A stretch of 64,000 nt of DNA from Candidatus Eisenbergiella merdavium (GTDB lineage: Bacteria; Bacillota; Clostridia; Lachnospirales; Lachnospiraceae). Shown piece after piece: positions 43,109 to 51,939 of this stretch. The number at the start of each line of letters is the position of its first letter. Position 1 is the stretch's first letter. The stretch lies in NCBI GenBank assembly GCA_019119595.1, contig DWWS01000055.1, forward strand, positions 31,895 to 95,894, given 5' to 3'. The notes under the pieces were generated by a model. The model searched no databases. It was not told the DNA's origin and saw nothing but the letters and a program-made list of their open reading frames with translations. The position numbers and the translations under genes were made by a program.

Positions 43109-43816
43109 ATGAGCTTCAGAGAGGATGTATTTGCGAAAATCGTTACTTATATCACGGTGGCTGTGCTGCTGGGAGCAATGCTGGTGGAGGCGTTCGTGAT
43201 CTACCTGGAGCGCAGGGAGCAGGCGAAGCTTGAGGCGGAGGCTGTGTCCGCACAGGAGGCCATCAACGAGCTGAGCGCGCAGAGCCGCAGCCTGGCGGCG
43301 CAGGTGGAGGAGCTTCAGGAATTTCAGGACAAATGGGAGAATTCCGTCATTCTTGCGGACGACGAGCTGTGTCAGGCTATGAGGGAGGATCTGCACGATA
43401 GGCCGGAGGTGATCCCTCAGGAGGCGGTTGAGGCTTCCCTTCTCGCACAGGAGGCAGACGCCTTCACGGAGGCGCTTTCCTCGGCGCAGGAGTCTGAGGC
43501 TTCCGGGCAGGAGGGAGAAGAAGCGGAAGAGAAGGAGATAGAGGAGGCCGCCGCTGATTTTGCTTTTCCTTCTCCGGAAAATAAGGAATGGCTTCTTCCC
43601 CTGAACCTGGGAAACGAGCCGAGTGTGGAATACCTGTTCTATGCGAGAGCGGAGGATGCCGAAAGAGGAAGGTATATTGATCTTCTGTTTGAGGTGCCGG
43701 TGAAGCGACCCGGCGGCGAAATGGTGCTGGATGAGGACGGGAAGATCATCTGGGAATGCCTGGCTTATGACGCGGGGGCCGGCTGGACGATCTATACGCC
43801 TTTGGAAGAAGAGTGA
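43109..43816 (+). CDS. Uncharacterised membrane-anchored coiled-coil protein
   Basis: 235 residues. One membrane helix near the N-terminus (IVTYITVAVLLGAMLVEAFVIYL in part) is followed by a coiled coil (LEAEAVSAQEAINELSAQSR). Then comes a highly acidic linker (QEGEEAEEKEIEEAAA) and a C-terminal domain of about 80 residues. The layout is like a small single-pass division or envelope protein, but no family is recognised. The next gene, a TPR protein, starts 26 bp later. A weak promoter-like TAAAAT lies near 43030. Confidence 0.75.
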   Translation: MSFREDVFAKIVTYITVAVLLGAMLVEAFVIYLERREQAKLEAEAVSAQEAINELSAQSRSLAAQVEELQEFQDKWENSVILADDELCQAMREDLHDRPEVIPQEAVEASLLAQEADAFTEALSSAQESEASGQEGEEAEEKEIEEAAADFAFPSPENKEWLLPLNLGNEPSVEYLFYARAEDAERGRYIDLLFEVPVKRPGGEMVLDEDGKIIWECLAYDAGAGWTIYTPLEEE

Positions 43817-43841
43817 GAAGAAAAATGAGGCTTTGAGAGCA

Positions 43842-44753
43842 ATGAGATCCATGGAAGAAATTTATGAGGAATTAAACGGCCTGATCGGGGAAGGCAGATG
43901 GACGGAAATCGAACCATTCCTGCGGGGGCGTATGGATGAAGCAAGGGAGGAGGAAAGCAACGGCGTTTATGTGGCGGCCGGAAATGAGCTGCTTTCCTTC
44001 TACAGGCAAAGCGGACAGTATGAAAAGGCGTTTGCGGTGTCAGAGGATATCCTGCTTCTGATGGAGGAGCTGAATCTGGAGGACACGGAGCATTTTGCGC
44101 TGGTGCTGATGAGTACGGGCGCGGCTTATGAGGGAGCAGGGCGGCCTTATGAGGCGGAGCGCTGCTACGCACGCGCGGTCCGTATTATGGATGGAAAAAA
44201 AGGCGGGGAGCTGCTTCTTGCCGAGGCGCTGACCAGACAGGGGCTTCTGGTCCTTGCCGGAGCAGAAAGGCAGGAGGCGCAGGAACCAGGCCTGAATCAG
44301 GCGGAACCGTTTCCGCGTCCGGATCAGGCGAAACCGCTTCTTCATCCGGAACAGGCGGAGCAGCTTCTCGTTCGCGCGGAGGAGTTGTTCGCGAAAGTGG
44401 AAGAGGAACATATTTCGCGGGAGGGAAAGGACGGTGCGCCGGACGATCAGGCGGCGATCTACCGTCTGACGGCGCTTTCCGGGATGGGAGAAGCCGCCTT
44501 TCGGAGAAAGGACTACGTGCGTTCCCTTGCCTGTTATGAAAAGGCGGCGGAAAAAAGTGCATCCCTTTTCGGGGCTTCGGAGGGAACGCGGCTGTTCTGG
44601 AAAAACTGCGCCGCAGTCTGCGCTGCGCTGTCCGACCCGGAAAAGGAAGCTCACTACCGGGCAATGGCGGATGGCGCTTCGGGGCCGGAGTGTTCCGGAC
44701 TGCCTGTGAGCGACGGCCTTTCCGGAACGAAACCGGGAGGAAATGCTTCTTGA
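43842..44753 (+). CDS. Tetratricopeptide repeat protein
   Basis: 303 residues from 43842 (an ATG at 43851 is also in frame). TPR-like helix pairs are visible: YVAAGNELLSFYRQSGQYEKAFAVSEDIL, ALVLMSTGAAYEGAGRPYEAERCYARAV, and MGEAAFRRKDYVRSLACYEKAAE (each shown in part over 20-28 residues). A Gln/Pro-rich stretch with repeated EPxxxPDQA-type units sits between the second and third. It is cytoplasmic and a likely scaffold. Its stop codon overlaps the TTG start of the next gene. Confidence 0.82.
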   Translation: MRSMEEIYEELNGLIGEGRWTEIEPFLRGRMDEAREEESNGVYVAAGNELLSFYRQSGQYEKAFAVSEDILLLMEELNLEDTEHFALVLMSTGAAYEGAGRPYEAERCYARAVRIMDGKKGGELLLAEALTRQGLLVLAGAERQEAQEPGLNQAEPFPRPDQAKPLLHPEQAEQLLVRAEELFAKVEEEHISREGKDGAPDDQAAIYRLTALSGMGEAAFRRKDYVRSLACYEKAAEKSASLFGASEGTRLFWKNCAAVCAALSDPEKEAHYRAMADGASGPECSGLPVSDGLSGTKPGGNAS

Positions 44754-45139
44754 AACATATGTTCGGTCGTGCTATAATGACGAAAGCGGATATCCTCCTT
44801 TTGGCCGCCGCCCTGTCCGCGGCGCTTCTTTTCGGCCTTTTTCTGGTGCTGGGAGGAAGGGAGGGAAGCACGGTCCGGGTGGTCTGTGCAGGAAGCCTTC
44901 TGGGAGAATATCCTTTGTGGGAGGACAGGGAGCTTCCGCTAGAACTGGAAAAGGGAACGAACCTGCTCGTCATCCGAAACGGCCAGGTCTGGGTGGAGGA
45001 TGCGGACTGTCCGGACAGGCTCTGCGTCCGCCAGGGACGCATCAGCCGTGCGGGGGAGAGCATCATCTGCCTGCCTCATGAGCTGGTGATCACCGTGCAG
45101 GGTGATGCTGAGGATGCTGTGGACGGAATGGCGGGATAA
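44750..45139 (+). CDS. NusG domain II-containing membrane-anchored protein
   Basis: 129 residues from a TTG at 44750, chosen because GGGAGG at 44735-44740 sits 9 bases before it; ATGs at 44759 and 44777 are alternatives. One N-terminal membrane helix (LLLAAALSAALLFGLFLVL) is followed by a small extracytoplasmic NusG domain II with the pattern DADCPDRLCVRQGRIS and ICLPHELVI. Such proteins sit beside Gx-type transporter genes, as here. By memory the pair resembles EetA/EetB of flavin-based electron transfer loci. Confidence 0.85.
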   Translation: MKHMFGRAIMTKADILLLAAALSAALLFGLFLVLGGREGSTVRVVCAGSLLGEYPLWEDRELPLELEKGTNLLVIRNGQVWVEDADCPDRLCVRQGRISRAGESIICLPHELVITVQGDAEDAVDGMAG

Positions 45140-45157
45140 CGTGCGGCCGTTATGGGG

Positions 45158-45235
45158 CATAAAGGCAACAGCCCGGCCAAGACTTGGATTGCTGCGCATA
45201 AAAACAACAGCTCAGCCGAGGCTTGAACAGCTGCG
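45158..45235 (+). repeat. Two tandem 39-bp repeats
   Basis: Copies at 45158-45196 and 45197-45235, each beginning CATAAA and ending GCTGCG, with a partial third CATAAA at 45236. They lie between the NusG-II gene and the Gx transporter gene. Confidence 0.8.
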
Positions 45236-45287
45236 CATAAAAAAGAAGAAATGGGAAGGAATACGGCATGAAGGAGAGAAAGAGCGC

Positions 45288-45815
45288 ATGAATGGGAGAA
45301 ATACGGCGCGGACGGCGGTGCTCGGCCTGCTTCTGGCCTTTGCGCTGATCCTCGGATATGTGGAGACGCTGATCGCGCTTCCCTTCGGAGTGCCGGGAAT
45401 GAAGGCGGGACTTCCCAACCTTGCAATCCTTCTGGTGCTCTATCTGTACGGGGCGAGAGAGGCTCTTCTGGTCAATGTGTCCAGGGTCTGCCTGTCCGCC
45501 TTTCTGTTCGGCAGCCTGTCCTCCCTGCTTTACAGCCTGGCCGGGGCGCTTTTCAGCTTCCTCGTTATGCTTCTCCTGAAAAAAAGCCCGTACTTTTCCG
45601 TGACGGGGGTGAGCTGCGCCGGAGGGATCGCGCATAATGCGGCGCAGCTTCTTGTCGCCGTGCTGATCACGGAGACGGTTCAGATTTTTTATTATATCCC
45701 GCCCCTTCTGGCCTGCGGCTGTCTGACCGGCTTCTGCCTCGGCCTGATCTGCCGGGCCGTTTTATCCCATCTGCCCGGGCGGGAGATGGAAAAAAGAGGA
45801 AAGGATGCTGCCTGA
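45288..45815 (+). CDS. Gx transporter family protein (heptaprenyl diphosphate synthase component I-like)
   Basis: 175 residues, about five membrane helices, beginning MNGRNTARTAVLGLLLAFAL. The PGMKAGLPNLAILLVLYLYG block is characteristic of the family. The frame is open upstream to 45102, but AAGGAGAG at 45271-45278 places the start at 45288. Such proteins resemble ECF-type substrate-binding components and often accompany NusG-II proteins. Its stop TGA lies exactly in the loop of a hairpin. Confidence 0.87.
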   Translation: MNGRNTARTAVLGLLLAFALILGYVETLIALPFGVPGMKAGLPNLAILLVLYLYGAREALLVNVSRVCLSAFLFGSLSSLLYSLAGALFSFLVMLLLKKSPYFSVTGVSCAGGIAHNAAQLLVAVLITETVQIFYYIPPLLACGCLTGFCLGLICRAVLSHLPGREMEKRGKDAA

Positions 45816-45821
45816 GGCAGC
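45807..45821 (+). repeat. Hairpin with the stop codon in its loop, before ruvA
   Basis: GCTGCC-TGA-GGCAGC: the six-base stems flank the TGA stop of the Gx gene (45813-45815). ruvA starts 15 bases later. Confidence 0.6.
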
Positions 45822-45835
45822 GGAAAGGATACGGT

Positions 45836-46441
45836 ATGTTTGCATATCTCATCGGACGGGTTGCCGGAGTGACGGAGGACAATCTGGTACTGGAGGTGGG
45901 GCAGATCGGGTTCAATGTGAAGATCCCGTCGAGCCTGCCTTCTCTTTTGCCGCCCATCGGGGAGGAAGTGAAGATCTATACCCATACCTGCGTGCGGGAG
46001 GATGCTTTCCTGCTGTACGGCTTTCTCAGTCAGGATGATCTGGACATGTTCCGGCTGCTGATCACAGTGAACGGCATCGGTCCAAAGGGCGGGCTTGCCA
46101 TTCTTTCCGTGATGAGCGCGGACGACGTGAGGCTCGCCGTGCTGACACAGGATGCAAAGGCCATTGCCAGGGCGCCGGGAGTAGGACCCAAGACCGCGCA
46201 GCGCGTGATCCTGGATCTGAAGGATAAGGTTTCCATGGAGGAAACCCTTGTTTCCCGGGAAAGCGCGGCCTATGCGGCGCAGGCGTCCGGCTTAAGCGAC
46301 GCCAGGCGGGAGGCGGCGGAGGCGCTTGCCGCGCTCGGATACTCCGCCTCAGAGGCGGCGCAGGCCGTGCGGAAGGTGGAAAACGCGGATGAAATGGATG
46401 TGGAGGAGCTGCTGAAGGCGGCCCTGAAGCATTTGTTCTGA
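45836..46441 (+). CDS. ruvA: Holliday junction branch migration protein RuvA
   Basis: 201 residues, the normal length. RuvA tetramers bind four-way DNA junctions and recruit RuvB. The N-terminal OB fold (MFAYLIGRVAGVTEDNLVLEVG) is followed by two helix-hairpin-helix motifs (VNGIGPKGGLAILSVM; APGVGPKTAQRVILDL) and the C-terminal domain III (RREAAEALAALGYSASEA). It directly precedes ruvB, the usual arrangement. Confidence 0.98.
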   Translation: MFAYLIGRVAGVTEDNLVLEVGQIGFNVKIPSSLPSLLPPIGEEVKIYTHTCVREDAFLLYGFLSQDDLDMFRLLITVNGIGPKGGLAILSVMSADDVRLAVLTQDAKAIARAPGVGPKTAQRVILDLKDKVSMEETLVSRESAAYAAQASGLSDARREAAEALAALGYSASEAAQAVRKVENADEMDVEELLKAALKHLF

Positions 46442-46467
46442 CCGGTTTGTGCATCAGGATTTTTATA

Positions 46468-46492
46468 CGCGCCGGGGCGCGCTGACGGGAGA
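46468..46492 (+). repeat. GC palindrome at the ruvB translation start
   Basis: CGCGCC-GG-GGCGCG (46468-46481) followed by CTGACGGGAG, which contains the ribosome binding site. It resembles the element before rbgA (6056-6082). Confidence 0.5.
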
Positions 46493-46497
46493 AGAAT

Positions 46498-47505
46498 ATG
46501 GCCAGAGTCATTGAGACGAACGTAACGGAAGAGGATATCAGAATAGAGAGCACGCTTCGGCCCCAGACGCTGGATGATTATATCGGGCAGAAAAAGGCGA
46601 AAGAAAATCTCAAGGTATATATTGAAGCGGCGAAGCGGCGCGGGGACGCTCTGGATCATGTGCTCCTGTACGGGCCGCCCGGTCTTGGAAAGACCACGCT
46701 TGCGGGCATCATCGCAAACGAAATGGGCGTGCACATGAGGGTGACCAGCGGTCCGGCCATTGAGAAGCCGGGAGAGATGGCCGCCATCCTCAATAACCTG
46801 CAGGAGGGGGATCTGCTTTTTGTGGATGAGATCCACCGCCTGAACCGTCAGGTGGAGGAGGTGCTTTACCCTGCCATGGAGGATTATGCCATCGACATCA
46901 TGATCGGCAAGGGTGCTTCCGCCCGTTCCATCCGGCTGGAGCTTCCGCATTTCACCCTGGTCGGCGCGACCACAAGGGCGGGACTTCTGACCGCGCCGCT
47001 GCGGGACCGCTTCGGCGTGATCCACAGGCTGGAATTCTATACGGTGGAGGAGCTGACGCAGATCATCGTTCATTCCGCCGCCGTCCTTGGCGTCTCGATC
47101 GATGTGGGCGGGGCGGGAGAGCTTGCCAGAAGGAGCCGGGGCACGCCCCGGATCGCCAACCGCCTGCTGAAGCGGGTGCGCGATTTTGCTCAGGTGCGTT
47201 TTGACGGCGCGATCACCCTTGAAGTGGCGCAGAAGGCCCTGGATCTTCTGGATGTGGACCGGATGGGCCTGGATCATGTGGACCGGAACATGCTGGATAC
47301 CATGATCTATAAGTTCAGCGGCGGTCCGGTGGGGCTGGATACGCTGGCCGCGGCCATCGGCGAGGACGCGGGAACCATTGAGGACGTTTATGAGCCTTAT
47401 CTGCTTCAGAACGGCTTTATCAACCGCACGCCCAGAGGACGGGTGGTGACGGAGGCCGCCTACCGCCATTTGGGGCTTGAATTCCCGCAGTCTTCTGGTG
47501 TATAA
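46498..47505 (+). CDS. ruvB: Holliday junction branch migration ATPase RuvB
   Basis: 335 residues. The AAA+ motor has Walker [12 protein letters not shown] near residue 62, Walker [12 protein letters not shown] near residue 110, sensor 1 GATTRAG and the arginine-finger region [10 protein letters not shown], and a C-terminal winged helix ([22 protein letters not shown]). The start [19 protein letters not shown] is typical. Confidence 0.98.
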   Translation: MARVIETNVTEEDIRIESTLRPQTLDDYIGQKKAKENLKVYIEAAKRRGDALDHVLLYGPPGLGKTTLAGIIANEMGVHMRVTSGPAIEKPGEMAAILNNLQEGDLLFVDEIHRLNRQVEEVLYPAMEDYAIDIMIGKGASARSIRLELPHFTLVGATTRAGLLTAPLRDRFGVIHRLEFYTVEELTQIIVHSAAVLGVSIDVGGAGELARRSRGTPRIANRLLKRVRDFAQVRFDGAITLEVAQKALDLLDVDRMGLDHVDRNMLDTMIYKFSGGPVGLDTLAAAIGEDAGTIEDVYEPYLLQNGFINRTPRGRVVTEAAYRHLGLEFPQSSGV

Positions 47506-47552
47506 TAATCTGCGTACAACGGGATGAGGGGATTACGGCGAAGGAGAGCAGC

Positions 47553-47975
47553 ATGGCTGTTAAGACGGATACGGAAGTGATCATCGGCGGAAAGGTTTTC
47601 ACGCTGAGCGGATATGAGAGCGAGGAATACCTGCAGCGGGTAGCCTCTTATATCAACAACAAGCTGGCGGAATACAATAAGATTGACGGCTTTACCCGGC
47701 AGCCGCCGGACCGTCAGAATATTCTGCTGCAGCTTAACATCGCGGATGATTATTTCAAGGCGAGAAAGCAGATCGCCCTTCTGGAGGAGGAGCTTCAGAC
47801 CAGAGAGAAGGAGCTGTACGATCTGAAGCACGAGCTGATCGCGTCCCAGATCAAGCTGGAGAATACGGAAAAGTCCTTAAAAGGCGTTCAGAAGGAGCTG
47901 AATGAAAGCTCCAGGAAGATTGTCCGTCTGGAAACCGAGCTTGCGGACAAAAACGACAGGAACAAAAAATCATAA
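47553..47975 (+). CDS. zapA: Cell division protein ZapA
   Basis: 140 residues. ZapA bundles FtsZ filaments at midcell. The N-terminal domain has the signature VIIGGKVFTLSGYESEEYLQRVA and SYINNKLAEYNK, and the rest is a long coiled coil (ARKQIALLEEELQTREKELYDL). It is longer than E. coli ZapA, with an extended coiled coil. AAGGAGAG precedes the ATG. Confidence 0.92.
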   Translation: MAVKTDTEVIIGGKVFTLSGYESEEYLQRVASYINNKLAEYNKIDGFTRQPPDRQNILLQLNIADDYFKARKQIALLEEELQTREKELYDLKHELIASQIKLENTEKSLKGVQKELNESSRKIVRLETELADKNDRNKKS

Positions 47976-48147
47976 CGGATTGAGGCGGGGCTGTCTTGCG
48001 GGGACAGCCTTTTTTTATCCGACCGGCGGGAAGAAGCCCGGGGACGCGCTTGACAGCGTGTTCCCTGATCCGGATCTGCGTCGGGAGCCCCAAGTCCTTT
48101 GACGTGCCTTAAGCATAAAACGCTTCGGCGGGAAGGAAAAGCAGAAA

Positions 48148-50430
48148 ATGAGCCAGATGAAAACGAAAAAACCGGAGCTTCTTGCGCCGGCCGGAGATTA
48201 CGGCTGCTTTCAGGCGGCGCTGAAGGCGGGGGCGGATGCGGTATACATAGGAGGCCAGCAGTACGGAGCAAGGGCGTATGCCGGGAATTTCAGCCGGGAC
48301 GAGGTGCTTTCTGCTCTGGATGAGGCCCATTTTTACGGAAAAAAAATCTATCTGACAGTAAATACGCTCATGAAGCAGGAGGAGCTTGACCGGCTTGCGG
48401 ACTTCATCGTTCCCTTTTATGAGGAGGGGCTGGACGGCGTGATCGTGCAGGACGTCGGCGCGCTCTGCGTTCTGGGCCGGAATTTCCCGCGCCTTCCTCT
48501 GCACGCGAGCACCCAGATGACCGTTACGGATGCGGCCGGGGCGCAGGCCCTGAAACGGCTCGGCATCGTCCGAGTGGTTCCGGCAAGGGAGCTTTCGCTG
48601 GAAGAGGCGGCGCTTCTGAAAAAGGAAAGCGGCCTTGAGGTGGAGGTGTTCATCCACGGCGCCATGTGTTACTGCTATTCCGGGCAGTGCCTGTTCAGCA
48701 GCATGCTGGGGGGAAGGAGCGGAAACAGAGGGCGGTGCGCCCAGCCGTGCCGGCAGCCCTACCGCATCCGGTCAGAGAAAATGGGAAAGGCCTGCTACCC
48801 GCTGAGCCTGAAGGATCTGTGCACCATAGACCTGATTCCGGAGCTGATCGATGCGGGCATCGATTCCTTCAAGATCGAAGGACGGATGAAGCGGGCGGAA
48901 TATGTGGCGGGCGTGACGGACGTTTACCGGAGGCGTATCGAGGCGTATCTGGAGCATCCGGAGAGAAAAACGGAGGTCCCGCTCCGGGACCGGAAACTGC
49001 TTTCCTCCCTGTATGTGCGCGGCGGACTGGAAAGCGGATACTTAAACAGGCATAACGGAAGGGAAATGGTCACGATGGATCAGCCGGGCTATGCTGGCTG
49101 CGGGGATGAGCTTTTGCAGGATATCCGGAGCCGGCTTCTGGAGCGCTCCATGGAGCTTCCGGTTTCCCTGACCGCGTCTCTTGCGGCGGGAAAGCCGTTC
49201 CGCCTGACGGCCCGGGCGGGAGAGGCGGCCGTCAGCCTGGAGGGAGAGATCGTACAGCAGGCGCAGAAGCGGCCCCTGACGGAGGATGAGGTGAAAAGGC
49301 AGCTTGCCAAAACCGGCGGGAGCGGCTTTCGGGCGGAGGAGATCAGCGTCAGCCTGGAGGGAGAGACGTTCCTCCCCGTAAAGGCTATGAACGAGCTGAG
49401 AAGAAGCGCGCTGGAAAAGCTGCGTGACGGCAGAACTGACGCATACCGCCGCAGTGGGGAGACCGCAAAGAGCGCTGCCGGGGAACCGGTGAAAATGGAA
49501 TCGATGAAAACGGCAGCAGCCCCGTCAGCTCAGCCATCAGCCCGGAAGCTTTCTGCCTCTGTCGTCACGCTGTCCCAGCTTGAGGCCTGCCTGAAGGCCG
49601 GCGTTTCCAGAATATATGTGCCCCTGTCTTTTCAGGTGCAGATGGAGGAACGGCTGCGGGAGGCAAGGGAGAAAGGGCCTGATTCGGAAATATTCCTGGC
49701 GCTCCCGGTCATTTTGCGGGCGGAAGCCAGAGCACGGATGGGGCGGATCAGGTCCCTTCTTGACAGCGGCCTTTTTGACGGAGCGCTGGTTGCTTCCCCT
49801 TCCGGGCTTGTCTGGCTTCAGGAGATCGGATGGAAGGGAAAGGTGGCCTTTGACCACCGAATCTATATCTGGAACCGGCAGACCTGGGAGTATTGGAAGG
49901 AGGAAATGGATACCTACTGCGCGCCTCTGGAGCTGAACGGAAGGGATATTCGCGCTCTCCCCGCTCCGGGGCCGGGAGAACGGGGGCGGAAGGAGGTCCT
50001 GGTTTACGGCAGGATCCCCATGATGGTGACGGCGAACTGCGTCCGGAAAACGGCCGGAGAATGTCCGAAGGACACTTCCCGCAAAAACGGCGGAGCAGAA
50101 AGCCTCGGAGAAGAAGGCTTTAAAGAAAACGGCCGGGAAAACAGTGCGGGCGGAACGGCTCTGATCGACCGCTTTCAGGCCGAATTTCCGGTTGTGACCG
50201 ACTGCCGGTTCTGCTATAACATCATTTACAATTCCGTACCGCTTTCCCTGCACGGCTTTCCGGAGGAACTGCGGGAAAGCGGCGCCGCCTGGCTTCGGTT
50301 TGATTTCCTGGAGGAGAGCGGAAGGGAGACGGAGGAAGTCATCAGGCTGTTTGAACAGGGGCTTTCCGGGGAAAAAGTGCAGCCGGGGTATGCCTTTACC
50401 ACGGGGCATTTCAGGAAAGGAGCAAAGTAG
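48148..50430 (+). CDS. U32 family peptidase
   Basis: 760 residues, the large form with an N-terminal U32 barrel and a C-terminal extension. The start LLAPAGDYGCFQAALKAGAD and the cysteine-rich signature GAMCYCYSGQCLFSSMLGGR, RCAQPCRQPYRI are family hallmarks. Related proteins (RlhA, TrhP) act in RNA hydroxylation in E. coli, so RNA modification is as likely as proteolysis. A short low-complexity insert (AAAPSAQPSARKLSAS) and a second (CPKDTSRKNGGAESLGEEG) look species-specific. Confidence 0.93.
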   Translation: MSQMKTKKPELLAPAGDYGCFQAALKAGADAVYIGGQQYGARAYAGNFSRDEVLSALDEAHFYGKKIYLTVNTLMKQEELDRLADFIVPFYEEGLDGVIVQDVGALCVLGRNFPRLPLHASTQMTVTDAAGAQALKRLGIVRVVPARELSLEEAALLKKESGLEVEVFIHGAMCYCYSGQCLFSSMLGGRSGNRGRCAQPCRQPYRIRSEKMGKACYPLSLKDLCTIDLIPELIDAGIDSFKIEGRMKRAEYVAGVTDVYRRRIEAYLEHPERKTEVPLRDRKLLSSLYVRGGLESGYLNRHNGREMVTMDQPGYAGCGDELLQDIRSRLLERSMELPVSLTASLAAGKPFRLTARAGEAAVSLEGEIVQQAQKRPLTEDEVKRQLAKTGGSGFRAEEISVSLEGETFLPVKAMNELRRSALEKLRDGRTDAYRRSGETAKSAAGEPVKMESMKTAAAPSAQPSARKLSASVVTLSQLEACLKAGVSRIYVPLSFQVQMEERLREAREKGPDSEIFLALPVILRAEARARMGRIRSLLDSGLFDGALVASPSGLVWLQEIGWKGKVAFDHRIYIWNRQTWEYWKEEMDTYCAPLELNGRDIRALPAPGPGERGRKEVLVYGRIPMMVTANCVRKTAGECPKDTSRKNGGAESLGEEGFKENGRENSAGGTALIDRFQAEFPVVTDCRFCYNIIYNSVPLSLHGFPEELRESGAAWLRFDFLEESGRETEEVIRLFEQGLSGEKVQPGYAFTTGHFRKGAK

Positions 50431-50435
50431 CGGGC

Positions 50436-51896
50436 ATGGAGCAGCTCATCATCATTTATTCCAGATATGGCATTGCGCTTCTGGCGGTTCTGTACGCGGT
50501 TCTGTCTCTGGTCCGCGTTTCCCTTTCCCCCAGAAAAGGGAGGCATGTGGACACGGCGCAGACCGTCTGTGTTTTTGTTTTGCAGTTTATTGCGTTTTTG
50601 ACGCTCTGTCTGGAATCGGGCGAGCTGGATACCCTGTTCTTCTACGCTTTTTCCCAGATCGTGATGTTCGCGTCCATGATGCTGTTTCTCATGATCTATC
50701 CGGGTATGGACCGGGCGATCCTCAACCATATGTGTTTTCTTCTTGGCACGGGACTTCTGATCCTGGGCAGGATGAGCCTGCAGCAGGCGATCCGGCAGCT
50801 TATCATTGCAGCCGTCAGCCTGATCCTTTCCATGGCGGTCCCCTATGCGGTAAAAAACTGGGGAAGGCTCCTTCGCAGGCTGACCCTGCTGTATGGCGGC
50901 GCGGGATTTACGGCCCTGCTTGCCGTGCTCATTCTGGGCCAGGTGACCCATGGCTCAAGAATCACCTATACGATAGCAGGGATCACCTTTCAGCCCTCGG
51001 AATTTGTCAAGCTGCTGTTCGTTTTTTTCCTCGCGGCGCTTTTGTGGAGAGACGCTTCTCTGAAAAATCTGATCGTTGCCACGGCTGTGGCTGCGGGGCA
51101 CGTGCTGGTTCTGGTTCTGTCAAAGGACCTTGGAAGCGCGCTCATCTTTTTTCTGGCTTTTGTCCTCATGGTTTTCTTCGCGACAGGCAAATACCGCTAT
51201 CTGGCGCTGGGAGCGGTTGGAGGCTGCGCGGCGGCCTGTGTGGCCTATCGCCTGTTTTCTCATGTGCAGGTCCGTGTGCAGGCATGGCGGGATCCCTGGA
51301 GTGTGATAGACAGTCAGGGCTACCAGATCACCCAGTCCCTTTTCGCGCTGTCCAGAGGAAGCTGGTTCGGCCTGGGGATCGGACAGGGGACGCCGGAGGA
51401 TATTCCGTACGTGGAGACGGATTTCATTTTTGCGGCGGTGGCGGAGGAGCTGGGGCTTTTGTTCGCCGTGAGCCTGCTTGTGGTCTGTGTCTGCTGTTTT
51501 CTGCAGTTTCTGCGCATCGCCCTGGCGCAGCAGGATTGGTTTTACCGTCTGCTGGCTTCCGGCTTCGGCGTAATGTACATTTTTCAGGTCTTTCTGACCG
51601 TGGGCGGCGGAATCCGCTTTATCCCTCTCACGGGCGTCACCCTGCCTCTGGTCAGCTACGGGGGCAGCAGCGTGATGACCACCCTTCTTTTGTTCGCGGC
51701 GGTGCAGGGGGCCGGTCTGAAACGCCACGCCCTGCCTGCAGAGAAGGGAGCGGACTGGGAGGAAGAAGACTGGGACGGAGGAGACTGGGAGGACGGCGGT
51801 TATGAGGACGAAGGGCCGTATGAGACACCCGGGACCGGCAAAGTCCGGGGCACGTCAGGCTCCGGCCGCCGCCGTGCTTCCGGACGCCGTATCTGA
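50436..51896 (+). CDS. SEDS-family peptidoglycan glycosyltransferase (FtsW/RodA/SpoVE)
   Basis: 486 residues, about ten membrane helices. SEDS proteins polymerise glycan strands together with a class B PBP. Conserved regions are FQPSEFVKLLFVFFLAALLW, LSKDLGSALIFFLAF, and GGIRFIPLTGVTLPLVSYGG (Pro-Leu-Val-Ser-Tyr-Gly-Gly). The C-terminal cytoplasmic tail (about 60 residues) is strikingly acidic (DWEEEDWDGGDWEDGGYEDEG) and then basic. It starts 5 bp after the U32 stop and precedes a PBP, forming a SEDS-PBP pair. Whether it acts in elongation, division or sporulation cannot be told. Confidence 0.93.
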   Translation: MEQLIIIYSRYGIALLAVLYAVLSLVRVSLSPRKGRHVDTAQTVCVFVLQFIAFLTLCLESGELDTLFFYAFSQIVMFASMMLFLMIYPGMDRAILNHMCFLLGTGLLILGRMSLQQAIRQLIIAAVSLILSMAVPYAVKNWGRLLRRLTLLYGGAGFTALLAVLILGQVTHGSRITYTIAGITFQPSEFVKLLFVFFLAALLWRDASLKNLIVATAVAAGHVLVLVLSKDLGSALIFFLAFVLMVFFATGKYRYLALGAVGGCAAACVAYRLFSHVQVRVQAWRDPWSVIDSQGYQITQSLFALSRGSWFGLGIGQGTPEDIPYVETDFIFAAVAEELGLLFAVSLLVVCVCCFLQFLRIALAQQDWFYRLLASGFGVMYIFQVFLTVGGGIRFIPLTGVTLPLVSYGGSSVMTTLLLFAAVQGAGLKRHALPAEKGADWEEEDWDGGDWEDGGYEDEGPYETPGTGKVRGTSGSGRRRASGRRI

Positions 51897-51939
51897 AAAT
51901 TTGATGGGAAAAACGCAGAAAGGAAGGTAAAAATCCAGA

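Noticed and set aside
45158..45240. Possible CRISPR-like repeat
   Set aside because: The two 39-bp units are directly adjacent with no spacer, so it is a simple tandem repeat.
50300..51805. Plus-strand open frame of about 500 codons overlapping the SEDS gene
   Set aside because: It is in another frame, starts inside the U32 gene, is rich in Cys/Gly/Arg and has no domain; the SEDS frame is the real one.
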